This document shows positions 44,280-53,033 of a DNA stretch of 64,000 nucleotides, piece by piece. The DNA lies in assembly GCA_047974565.1 (NCBI GenBank), contig JBKECN010000097.1, positions 1 through 64,000 on the forward strand, given 5' to 3'. The position numbers and the translations under genes are program-made. The DNA is from JBDIAG01 sp047974565 (GTDB taxonomy: Bacteria > Actinomycetota > Actinomycetes > Actinomycetales > CAWJMD01). The notes beneath the pieces are model-generated. The model ran no database searches, had not been told where the DNA came from, and saw nothing but the letters and a program-made list of their open reading frames with translations. The stretch's first letter is position 1. Each line of letters opens with the position of its first letter.

Positions 44280-44687
44280 TCACCCGTGGCGGGGCGGCAG
44301 GGTGCGCGCGTGGGCCAGCAGCCCGGCGCCGGTGGCCGCCGCGACGAGTCCCAATCCGCACCCCAGCAGTACCGAGCCGTTGGTGATCAACGGCCAGACG
44401 AAGGCGAACAGGGCGAACAGTTGAACAGTCAGGGCCGGCGCCACCGCCCACCGACGACCTCTGGCCACGGCCAGGCAGGTCCCGCCCACTGCGGCCGCCA
44501 TCAGGGCGACGAAGGCGGTGACCGCCAAGCCGGCCGAGCTGTTGCCCACATGGTTGGTGGCCTCGGCGGCGACGCCGAGAGCGGCGAGTACGACGAGACC
44601 CGCGAACTCGAACGCCAGACCGCTCACCGCCACGACCTGCGGCACACGGCTGCGGGGTGGAGCGGGCGGGGCGTCGGGCGTGGTCAC
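44280..44687 (-). CDS. Small four-helix membrane protein
   Basis: 135 residues with four hydrophobic helices (LAFEFAGLVVLAALGVAA, LAVTAFVALMAAAVGGTCLA, LTVQLFALFAFVWPLI, LLGCGLGLVAAATGAGLLA). GTG 44687 follows AGGAGA by six bases. It lies downstream of the FtsK-like gene on the same strand, 190 bp away. No family recognised. Confidence 0.65.
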   Translation of the reverse strand: MTTPDAPPAPPRSRVPQVVAVSGLAFEFAGLVVLAALGVAAEATNHVGNSSAGLAVTAFVALMAAAVGGTCLAVARGRRWAVAPALTVQLFALFAFVWPLITNGSVLLGCGLGLVAAATGAGLLAHARTLPPRHG

Positions 44688-44878
44688 CCCATTTCTCCTA
44701 CGCCCACTTGCTGCCGAAGGCAAGTCCGCCACACCTGTGTCAGCCGCTGCGAGAGCAACGACACGTCGGCGGGTTGGACAGGTCTCGGGGGGTGCCGGTT
44801 GGTGATCATCTGCGTGATCAGCGTCTTTGGGAGCAAGTGTTCTATCTTCGACAGCCCTGGCGGGCGTTTGGGAATCGA

Positions 44879-47800
44879 TCAGTGCTGTTCTGGATCATCG
44901 CGGTCCAGGGCCACTTGGACGTGCTGCGGGGTCGATGTCGAGGGCACCCAGATGCCGCGGCCACGTGGCCACGGAGTAGGCAGCATGGCCCGAGGGACGC
45001 CCAGCAGCGCCGCGTCGCCCGGGTCGGGTAGTCGCAGGGCGAGCCGGGTGGGCAGCAAACCGGCAAGTTGGCCGCTGAGCACGGCACGACCACCCGCGAC
45101 GACGGTGACCACACCGTGCGCAGGCCCCCGGCGAAGCAGGGTGACCAAGGCCTCGGTGAGGGTGTACGCCTGCAGTGGTGACTGCGCGAGCAGATCGTCC
45201 CAGTCGGCGATGACCAGCAGGCGTAACGGCGGCTGCTCGGATGCATCGGCCGTGCCGGCGGGATCGGGCGTCTGTGCGGGAGGGTCGCAGGCTGAGCGCA
45301 GCAGCCCCTCGCAGGTCTCGGCCTCGGACGGCTCCAAGCAGGTGGTCTGCACGCCGGCGCCGGCCGCGGCGGCGAGAATCCGGCGGATCGCGGTTCGTCG
45401 TCCACTCCCGGGTGCGCCCACCACGCCGAGGCTGCCGTGCACCTGCGGGTGCCAGCACCAGGCCGTCCGGCGCTGCCGGTCGGGCTCGTCGAGTAGACCC
45501 AGGAGCAGGTGGGCGTCCACCGGGGCCGACTGGGCTCCGCAGGGGGTGTCGGGTTGCGCCGGGCACCCCGAGGGCTGTCCAACCAGGTCGGCCACCGTCA
45601 GCTCGTCCGGCAGGGGTGGTTGCCAGATCGGGGCCGGCCGCAGCCAGCCGCTGGCGGCCGAACGCGCCAGCCCCACCATCAGGTCCGCATCGCACGGTGG
45701 CTCCTCGTGCGTGGTCTTCTTCGGGCGCTGCTCGGCGGGCCCCGAGTAGGGAACGTCGGCGGCCGCACACTCTTCGGCGTCGGCGGGCAGCGGCGGTATC
45801 GGGTGCCCTAGCAGGCGGGTGGGCATGGCCAGCACCCGAGGCCGGGTCACCTGCGCGCGCACATCCACCCGGGCGCACTGCACCGCGACAGGCCGGTCTC
45901 CGCCGATCCGCAGCAGGCCTCGCCCCGGCAGGGACACCGGGATCCGGGAGGCGTCGGGGGCGTCCAGAATGTCGTGGGAGTCCATCGTCTCGCCCACTCG
46001 CAGCGCGAGCCGGGTGGTGAGGTTCGCCCGGATCTGCGCGTTGACCACGCCGGACGGCCGTTGCGTGGCCAGCACGAGGTGCAACCCCAGCGAGCGCCCC
46101 ACCGCGGCAAGACGGACCAGACCGGTGACGAAGTCCGGCAGATCCTCGGCCAGGGCCCGGAACTCGTCGACGACGATGACTACCCGGGCCAGTCCGGTAT
46201 CGGCTCCGGGTGGCTGGCGACGCTCGTGGGTGTCCAGGTCGGCAGCGCCCACCGCGGCCAGGAACCTCTCCCGGCGGGCGATCTCGGCCCGCAGACTGCT
46301 CAGTGCCCGGGCCGTGGCAGTGGAATCCAGATCGGTGAGGACGGCCAGGGTGTGCGGTAGGTCCGCACACGGACCGAATGCCGCTCCGCCTTTGTAGTCG
46401 ACGAGCACGAAGCTGAGTCGATGGGCCGGTGAGTTCAACGCGAGTCCGAGCACCAGGGTCCGCAGCGCCTCGCTCTTGCCGGAACCGGTGGTGCCGGCCA
46501 GCAGCAGATGCGGACCGTGGTGACGCAGGTCCAGTTCCAGGGGCCCGCCCGCGGCCACCCCCAGCATGCCCACCGGCCCCCTGGACGAGCGCCAGGTCTT
46601 GCGTAGCCGCTCACGGCTGAGAGGTCCCACCAGATCGATCAGCCGGGTCGAGGCAGGTAATCCGCCCGTCGGGGTATCGCCCTGGTCGCGACGAGCCAGC
46701 CGTCTGGCGAGCAGGTCGGCCCAGCCGGGCTCGACCAGGTCCGCCTGGAACGGTTGGCCGGGGTCCACGTGCCCGCCGCCGTTGGCATCGAGGTCGATGA
46801 CCGTCGTGCTCGGGGTGTTGGACGGGGTGCCCTCGCCGGCCAGCCACAGGACGCTGACCCCGGGCATGGCGGGCGGCTCCCGCGCGCAGTCCCAGCACAC
46901 CACCAGGCCGGCCCGGTCCTCGCCACGGGTACCGATGGCAGTGACCAACCAGGCCTGCGACGCAGGGTCCGCGCCGATCAGTGCCTGACCCCCGGGCTCC
47001 AAGCCGGTGCCGGTGCGCGCATGCGGGATCCAGCTGAACCAATCCCAATGCTCTGGTGCATCGGTGGCCAGCGCGATCCGTAGCCGATCGGGAGGCCACT
47101 GGACGGCGAGTTGGCAGATCAGCCAGCGTCCCAACCCCCGACGGGCCGAAGCCGGGCCCCGGATCATCGTGATGTCGGTCAGGGTCAGGGCCAGGGGTAC
47201 CCCGGGCAGCGGCGCAGGCTCGGCCTGCTGTGGGCCGGCGGCTCCCACGCTCACTCCGCTGCGCCGGGTGCCCAGCCCGATCGCCACCACCCACGGTGGG
47301 TTGGACGGGTCGGTCTCGGTCGGCCAGTGCGCCTCATCGGCAGCCGCCAGCACGTCACTGGCGGCCGACGTCGCGCAGGCCTGAGCGCTCTGTCGCTGCC
47401 AGGCCTGCTGCGCCCTGGCTCGGATGAGCGTGTGCTCGGCGGCCACCGCACGCACGTCGCGCAGGTGCCGGCGTCGCGCTTGGCGCCGGGTCGTGTGGGT
47501 GTGCGCGAGCGCGACGACCGGCGAGGCCAAGCCCAGGAGCAGGAACACCGGGGAGGACAGCACCACGGCCAGGACGACGCTCACCGCCACGCCGATGGCA
47601 CTGGCTAGGACGGGAAAGGGGGCGGGATCGCCTGCCACGGGTGGCTCGGGCAGCGGGAAGTGGTGCCTGTCCAGGTCGGTCACCGGCGCGGTCAGCGGCG
47701 AGCTGCTGCCCGCGAGCGCCAACGTCAGGGTGCTGCGGCCCAGGGTGAGTCGGCTGCCCAGGGCGAGCTCGACGCACGCGCCCGCCGGCACCGGACGCCC

Positions 47801-48388
47801 ATCCAGCCAGGTGGCCGATCCCGCGCCCACGCGCAGGCGCACCCCGGACGGGCCGACCTGCAGTTCCCCGTGCATCCGGGAGACCGCGGCGTCGTCGAGT
47901 CGGATGTCCACGCCGAGACAGCGGCCCAGGAGGTGCCTGCCGGGGGCCAGGGCGAAGACCCGACCGCTGCCGGGCCCGTGCAGAACCCGCAACTCCAGCA
48001 GACCCGAGGTCTCCATTGGGGCCGGCGGCCCGGCCTGCAGCACAGCGCCCGGCACCAGCGGGGACTCGCCGAGCCGGCAGCCGTCCGGCACGCCCGCGAG
48101 TTCGGGTGAGGCGGGCTCGGCGTCGGTCGCCGCAGCCACCAGCGGGCGCAGTTGCTCCCAGGTGGTGCGGTCGTCCGCTTCGAGCAGCAGGTCGTACCGA
48201 CGAACCCGATCTGGCCCGGACGGCTTCGGGCAGGTCTGGGCCGAGCGGACGTGCTCGGCGGGCGCAGCGACACCTTCCGGCTCGCGTCGCAGCACGGTGA
48301 GTCGCAGGCGTCGCACCGCAGGAGCCTGCGGCGTGGGCCTGCAGACGGCAAGGCCGATCGACCACCTGTGGACAGTCCCTGCCGTCAT
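44879..48388 (-). CDS. FHA-FtsK/SpoIIIE ATPase, EssC/EccC-like (orphan type VII-like)
   Basis: About 1169 residues. An N-terminal ubiquitin-like part (RRLRLTVLRRE) is followed by an FHA domain near 150-230 (LLGRCLG, SRMHGELQVG), two transmembrane helices near 270-305, then FtsK/SpoIIIE ATPase modules. The first has a full Walker A (AGTTGSGKSEAL) and Walker B (VVIVVDEFRAL). The second is degenerate (GAPGSGRRTA, IADWDDL). The layout is that of EssC in type VII secretion, but no WXG100, EccB or EccD genes are here. ATG 48388 is the best start but lacks a clear ribosome site; the frame is open 46 codons further. Confidence 0.8.
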   Translation of the reverse strand: MTAGTVHRWSIGLAVCRPTPQAPAVRRLRLTVLRREPEGVAAPAEHVRSAQTCPKPSGPDRVRRYDLLLEADDRTTWEQLRPLVAAATDAEPASPELAGVPDGCRLGESPLVPGAVLQAGPPAPMETSGLLELRVLHGPGSGRVFALAPGRHLLGRCLGVDIRLDDAAVSRMHGELQVGPSGVRLRVGAGSATWLDGRPVPAGACVELALGSRLTLGRSTLTLALAGSSSPLTAPVTDLDRHHFPLPEPPVAGDPAPFPVLASAIGVAVSVVLAVVLSSPVFLLLGLASPVVALAHTHTTRRQARRRHLRDVRAVAAEHTLIRARAQQAWQRQSAQACATSAASDVLAAADEAHWPTETDPSNPPWVVAIGLGTRRSGVSVGAAGPQQAEPAPLPGVPLALTLTDITMIRGPASARRGLGRWLICQLAVQWPPDRLRIALATDAPEHWDWFSWIPHARTGTGLEPGGQALIGADPASQAWLVTAIGTRGEDRAGLVVCWDCAREPPAMPGVSVLWLAGEGTPSNTPSTTVIDLDANGGGHVDPGQPFQADLVEPGWADLLARRLARRDQGDTPTGGLPASTRLIDLVGPLSRERLRKTWRSSRGPVGMLGVAAGGPLELDLRHHGPHLLLAGTTGSGKSEALRTLVLGLALNSPAHRLSFVLVDYKGGAAFGPCADLPHTLAVLTDLDSTATARALSSLRAEIARRERFLAAVGAADLDTHERRQPPGADTGLARVVIVVDEFRALAEDLPDFVTGLVRLAAVGRSLGLHLVLATQRPSGVVNAQIRANLTTRLALRVGETMDSHDILDAPDASRIPVSLPGRGLLRIGGDRPVAVQCARVDVRAQVTRPRVLAMPTRLLGHPIPPLPADAEECAAADVPYSGPAEQRPKKTTHEEPPCDADLMVGLARSAASGWLRPAPIWQPPLPDELTVADLVGQPSGCPAQPDTPCGAQSAPVDAHLLLGLLDEPDRQRRTAWCWHPQVHGSLGVVGAPGSGRRTAIRRILAAAAGAGVQTTCLEPSEAETCEGLLRSACDPPAQTPDPAGTADASEQPPLRLLVIADWDDLLAQSPLQAYTLTEALVTLLRRGPAHGVVTVVAGGRAVLSGQLAGLLPTRLALRLPDPGDAALLGVPRAMLPTPWPRGRGIWVPSTSTPQHVQVALDRDDPEQH

Positions 48389-48553
48389 CCACAGGGTGGG
48401 CGGCTGTCCGGGTCCGGTGCGCTCGCCCGCCGCGGGTTCCGGCGCAGGAACTCCCGTACCGGGTTGTCCGTCTGTAGAGTCGTGGTGTGGCCGATTGGGC
48501 TGCACGAATCGGGGTCTTCGACCCAACGGCGATCAGGAGATGGAGCAACAAAC

Positions 48554-49135
48554 GTGGGTGTGAGCTTGAGCAAGGGCGGCAACGTCTCGCTGACCAAGGA
48601 GGCGGGCGCCGCAGGTCTCACGGCAGTGCACGTCGGCCTGGGTTGGGACGTGCGCACCACCACCGGTTCAGACTTCGATCTGGACGCCTCGGCGTTGGCC
48701 TGCGGTGCCGACGGTCGGGTCGTCTCCGACCAGCACTTCGTGTTCTTCAACAACACCACGTCCCCGGACGGGTCGATCCAGCACCAGGGTGACAACCTCA
48801 CCGGTGAGGGCGAAGGCGACGACGAGGTGATCAACGTCAGCGTGGCCTCGGTCCCCGCCGAGGTGGACAAGATCGTCTTCCCGGTGTCGATCTACGACGC
48901 CGAAACCCGCCAGCAGAACTTCGGTCAGGTGCGCAACGCCTTCATCCGGATCGTCAACCAGGCCAATGGGAGTGAACTGGCCCGGTACGACCTCAGCGAG
49001 GACGCCTCCACCGAGACGGCGATGGTCTTCGGTGAGTTGTACCGCAACGGCGCGGAGTGGAAGTTCCGTGCCGTCGGGCAGGGCTACGCCAGCGGCCTGC
49101 GGGGCATCGCCTCGGATTACGGCGTCAACGTCTGA
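48554..49135 (+). CDS. terD: TerD-family stress protein 2
   Basis: 193 residues, GVSLSKGGNVSLTKEAG, with VGLGWDVR, DLDASA and the acidic loop GDNLTGEGEGDDE intact. GTG 48554. It is close to TerD 1 and is divergent from the FtsK-like gene, so they may share a promoter region. A terminator follows. Confidence 0.95.
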   Translation: MGVSLSKGGNVSLTKEAGAAGLTAVHVGLGWDVRTTTGSDFDLDASALACGADGRVVSDQHFVFFNNTTSPDGSIQHQGDNLTGEGEGDDEVINVSVASVPAEVDKIVFPVSIYDAETRQQNFGQVRNAFIRIVNQANGSELARYDLSEDASTETAMVFGELYRNGAEWKFRAVGQGYASGLRGIASDYGVNV

Positions 49136-49147
49136 GTTTTCACCGCG

Positions 49148-49178
49148 AGGGCGGCTGGGCATCCTGCTCAGCCGCCCT
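49148..49178. terminator. Terminator after TerD 2
   Basis: AGGGCGGCTGGGC / GCTCAGCCGCCCT, 13 bp with one G-to-A mismatch and an ATCCT loop, 12 bp after the stop and before the convergent MFS gene. Confidence 0.75.
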
Positions 49179-49301
49179 CTGCTGTGTCGGCGGATCGCTC
49201 CACCTCCCGGTCCGGTCCGAGGGCACGTCTCCCGAGCGGCGACGGCGCGGCCCAAGGGCACGGGCGTCCCGACAATGGGCGCGGCTGCGCTCCCGTGCCG
49301 C

Positions 49302-50672
49302 TCAGTGCGAGCGGACGCCTTTCTCGTCCTGCGGCACCCGCAGTCGTCCGATCATGACGAATGCGCAGGCATACAGGGCCACGAACGCCCACACCACGCC
49401 CACGTTGCCCAGCCCCAGGCCCAGGACCAGGGCCACCACGCCGGCGCCCAGGAAGGCTGCCCCGCCCGCGGCGGTGGTGTACATGGCCATCGCCGCACCT
49501 TTGTGGTCGGGCGCGAGGGCGGGCATGATGGCGCCCATCGGGACGAACCCGGCCAGCAGGCAGCCGAACACGCATCCCGCGGCCACCGAGACCCAGAAGC
49601 CCCAGGTGCTGCCGGGTGGTACCAGGTGGGGCACATACCACCAGGCCAGCAGCCCCAGAGCCGATCCGAGAACGCCGAACCAGCGCACGGTGCGTACCCA
49701 TCCCCAGGCGTCCCCGATGGCACCGAAGATGGCGTTGACGCCGATGTTGGTCGCATAGACGAAGACGGTCATCGTCAGCCAGCGGGCCTGCCCCCAGCCG
49801 AGTTCGGTGCTGATCACCGCCGGCAGGATGACGAACATCCCGTACTGGGGGGCGGTGTTGATGAGCCGGACGAGGAAACCCATCAGGATCTTGGAGTTGC
49901 GTGCGGTCAGCCGGAGCCCGGCGGTGAGTACCTGGCCGGTGGATTCGTGCGGGGGCGCCACCCGGGCCCGTCCGCGGGCGTCGCGAACCCCGACCAGGGC
50001 CAGCAGCGCACCCGCGACCACGAGCCCGATCGATGCCCACATCGCGCCGGTCTCGCCCTGGGTGCCGCCGCCGAACAACGGGATGGTCACCAATGCGAAC
50101 ACCGACCCCAGCGTGGGCAGGCCGCCGGTGAACATCACGTAGAACCAGCCGACGGCGGTTCCGTTGCGCCGGATCGGGGTGGTGATGTTGACCCACACGA
50201 GGAAGCCGAAGGCGAACAGCGGATATCCGAAGCCACGCAGGAAGTACGTCACCGAGGCCAGCGCCAGGCTGTGGACGCTGAGGGAGAACAGGAAGGCGAT
50301 CTCGAAGACCACCCACACCACGGCCCCGATCATCATCACCCGACGCGGACCCCACAGATCCGACAAGGCTCCCGACAGGTAACTGGCGATCAACACCGCT
50401 ACCCCGTACATGGCGACCACGGTGGCGATGGCGGCTTCGGGGCGGTCGAGCACGGTGACCAGGTGGGGAGTGAGGAAGTTCGTCTCGGTGCCATTGCCGG
50501 ACATGAACACCAGAACCCCAAGAAAGCCCCAGCGCAGCACGTACGGGATGCCGATTCGGTCGAGGAAGTGCTCGACCTCGGGCTCCTCGTTGTAATGCGA
50601 GTGCAGATCCTCGACCGCGTCCGAGGTTGCCACCTTGCCGCTGTCGTCGTGCTCGTCCCGGTTCCGTGCCAT
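49302..50672 (-). CDS. MFS transporter, RbtT/DalT polyol-like
   Basis: 456 residues with a polar N-terminus (about 45) and 12 hydrophobic segments. The loop motif GALSDLWGPRRVM is the MFS A-motif. FLRGFGYPLFAFGFLVWVN resembles the RbtT/DalT/CsbX polyol group. ATG 50672. The 260 bp upstream hold its promoter and nothing else that I can identify. Substrate unknown. Confidence 0.85.
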   Translation of the reverse strand: MARNRDEHDDSGKVATSDAVEDLHSHYNEEPEVEHFLDRIGIPYVLRWGFLGVLVFMSGNGTETNFLTPHLVTVLDRPEAAIATVVAMYGVAVLIASYLSGALSDLWGPRRVMMIGAVVWVVFEIAFLFSLSVHSLALASVTYFLRGFGYPLFAFGFLVWVNITTPIRRNGTAVGWFYVMFTGGLPTLGSVFALVTIPLFGGGTQGETGAMWASIGLVVAGALLALVGVRDARGRARVAPPHESTGQVLTAGLRLTARNSKILMGFLVRLINTAPQYGMFVILPAVISTELGWGQARWLTMTVFVYATNIGVNAIFGAIGDAWGWVRTVRWFGVLGSALGLLAWWYVPHLVPPGSTWGFWVSVAAGCVFGCLLAGFVPMGAIMPALAPDHKGAAMAMYTTAAGGAAFLGAGVVALVLGLGLGNVGVVWAFVALYACAFVMIGRLRVPQDEKGVRSH

Positions 50673-50935
50673 GGCGTCGTCCTCCTTCAGCCCCCGCCGA
50701 TGGTGGTCGTGCGTCAGGCGGGACGATACGCGACATAACTATGGACAGGCGGATTCGGTCATAAGACCGTGAGATCCGACAAAAGAGACGAATGCACTGA
50801 GTGGGTGGCCTGGGCGCGCATGTGCCCCGCGGTCAACTACTCCGCGGGGCACGTGGGCAGGTGCTGCTATGACGCGTCCCGGCCGTCCTGGCCTATGGGT
50901 CCTGGACTATCCGTCCCTGGCCTGTCCCTGGACGG

Positions 50936-52045
50936 TCAGATGGTCACATGCGGGTGATCGTGTTCGGGTCCGGCGTCGAGCTGGCGGTTGCGGATCACCG
51001 ACTGGATGAAGGCCGCGAGGATGAATGCGACACCGATGAGGCCGGTGACGATCTCAGGGATGTGGAACTTGATCGTCAGCAACAGGATGGTCGCCAGGGC
51101 GCCGATCGCCCAGTGGGCGCCGTGCTCCAGATACACGTAGTTGTCCAGGGTGCCCTTGCGCACCAGGTAGACCGTCAGCGACCGGATCCAGAATGCGCCG
51201 ACACCCAGGCCGATCATGATGATGAGCACGTCCTGAGTGATCGCGAAGGCGCCGATCACGCCGTCGAAGGAGAACGAGGCGTCGAGCACTTCCAGGTAGA
51301 GGAAGAGGAAGAAGCCGGCCATTCCGCTGGCCTTGGCCGTCTCGCTGGGGCCCGACTTGCTCGCCGGGGCGGCCTCCTCGTCGTCGTCCTCGGCGAGCCC
51401 GCCCTGACTCTCGAAGAGGTTGCCCAGGCCGTTGACGAGAAGGTAGGTGATCACCCCGAGCACGCCGGACATCAGCACTTGGCCGAAGTGTGCCTCGTCG
51501 GCGAGGAAGTAGTCGGCCAGCACGAGTGCGGTCAGGGCGATGACCACCGACAGCTGATCCAGCTTGCCGATCCGCTCCAGCGGCTCCTCGATCGGCCGCA
51601 GCCAGTTGTACTCCTTGTCCTCGAAGAGCCAGTCGAGGAAGAGCATCATGAGGAACATGCCACCGAACCCGGCGATCGCCGGGTGGGCATCGTTGACCAG
51701 ATAGGCGTAGGTGCCTGGGGTGTCGATCGAGCCGCCCTGAAAGGCGAGGTTGATCGCCTGGGCCGGGCTGATCCCGGCCGTCGCCGACACCAACAGCACC
51801 GGGAACACCAGGCGCATGCCGAAGACGGCGATGAGGATGCCGATGGTGAGGAAGATCTGCTGCCAGAAGCGACTCATCCGCTTGAGGATCTTGGCGTTGA
51901 CCACCGCGTTGTCGAAGGACAACGACACCTCGAGCACGATGAGCACGACGACGAGCAGCGCCCCGGCCGGATGGAAGTACCAGACGGAGAAGGCGATCGC
52001 CGCCAGCGTGATCAGGATCGACCACGAGAAAGTCTTCAGAAACAA
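50936..52045 (-). CDS. terC: TerC/DUF475 integral membrane protein
   Basis: 369 residues, about nine membrane segments. The acidic-Asn motif of TerC, LEVSLSFDNAVVNAKIL, and its second copy LEVLDASFSFDGVIGAF are clear. TerC proteins are linked to metal-ion (Mn/Ca) efflux and tellurite resistance. The start is TTG 52045, with AGGAGA ahead of it. It is last in the leftward Ter gene string, 121 bp after the HAD gene. Confidence 0.9.
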   Translation of the reverse strand: MFLKTFSWSILITLAAIAFSVWYFHPAGALLVVVLIVLEVSLSFDNAVVNAKILKRMSRFWQQIFLTIGILIAVFGMRLVFPVLLVSATAGISPAQAINLAFQGGSIDTPGTYAYLVNDAHPAIAGFGGMFLMMLFLDWLFEDKEYNWLRPIEEPLERIGKLDQLSVVIALTALVLADYFLADEAHFGQVLMSGVLGVITYLLVNGLGNLFESQGGLAEDDDEEAAPASKSGPSETAKASGMAGFFLFLYLEVLDASFSFDGVIGAFAITQDVLIIMIGLGVGAFWIRSLTVYLVRKGTLDNYVYLEHGAHWAIGALATILLLTIKFHIPEIVTGLIGVAFILAAFIQSVIRNRQLDAGPEHDHPHVTI

Positions 52046-52166
52046 GGGCGTGCTCTCCTAGTCATCGGTCACGGATGAGGGTCGTGGGCGGGCGAGGTCC
52101 CGGCGCCGGTCGACGGGTCAGGTCCCGGGGGGCCCGCACTGTGTGTACAGGTTTCGGTAGACAAGA

Positions 52167-53033
52167 CTAGGGGGACGAATCGGTGGCCCGTGCCAGCAAC
52201 CACTCCACCAGCCTCTCCCCGCCGAGGACGCCCGGCACGGTGATCGGGTGTACATGTGGCGCACTCCACGATGCTGCGGCGAGTTCTCCCCCCGCGGGAC
52301 GCACTCCCAGGTCGGCCGCCTCGAGCAGTTCCTGGTCGAGCAGGGAGTCGCCCGCTGCCACCACCTGCCCGGCTCCGGTTCGCCGTTGCACCTCGGCGAC
52401 CGCCGCCGACTTTGTCAGGGCCGAGGGCACCAGATACACCTTGCGTCCCTGAACCGACATCCGCCACCCGTGCTCGCCTGCGAACTCGGTCAGGTCGTCG
52501 ACCCAGCCGACAGGCAGTCGCTCCCGACGGATCACCGCGTAGACGAACAGGTCCGAGGCGACCCGGATGGAGTCGACGAAGGTGTCGTCGCTGACCTGCC
52601 GCAGGTGGCGGTGCAGGCGGGACAGTGGGCTGCATTCAGCGAGCACATCGGCAACGTGTCGGTCCCAGGCCGGATCCGGCACCCCGTCGACCAGCACCTG
52701 GCCGCCGTTGCTGGTGATCGCGTACCGGGTACCCGGCCCAGCAACCCCAGGTCCCCGGGTGGGTTCGGGCCACAACCCGGGCAGGTGGACCCGGGCGAAC
52801 TGCTCCGGGGTCCGGGTGGTCACCGGGACGAGCAGCGTCGCCTCTGCCAGCCGGGACAGCAGGTCGGCGGCCCGCTCGGTGACGTACGACAGGGGAGCGC
52901 CCCGGTAGACCTCCACGCACATCAGGCGGGGGGCCTGGGCGTCGGGCAGGTCGAGGCCGAGGGCGGCCGCGGAGTAGATGACGGTCCGATCGAGGTCTAC
53001 CGCAGTGAGGGTGCCGGCGGGATGGGTGCTCAT
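52167..53033 (-). CDS. HAD-family phosphatase of the Ter module
   Basis: 288 residues: motif I VDLDRTVIYS, cap region in the middle, and AAGDSLLDQELLEAAD (motif IV). It is a Cof-type HAD, and related genes occur in Ter biosynthetic operons, where they are predicted to dephosphorylate a nucleotide-like product. ATG 53033 overlaps the stop of the PRTase fusion by 4 bp. Confidence 0.85.
   Translation of the reverse strand: MSTHPAGTLTAVDLDRTVIYSAAALGLDLPDAQAPRLMCVEVYRGAPLSYVTERAADLLSRLAEATLLVPVTTRTPEQFARVHLPGLWPEPTRGPGVAGPGTRYAITSNGGQVLVDGVPDPAWDRHVADVLAECSPLSRLHRHLRQVSDDTFVDSIRVASDLFVYAVIRRERLPVGWVDDLTEFAGEHGWRMSVQGRKVYLVPSALTKSAAVAEVQRRTGAGQVVAAGDSLLDQELLEAADLGVRPAGGELAAASWSAPHVHPITVPGVLGGERLVEWLLARATDSSP

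Noticed and set aside
43905..45749. A rightward frame of about 600 codons from the whiB1 upstream region into the FtsK-like gene
   Set aside because: No domain; it crosses two leftward genes and an intergenic stretch.
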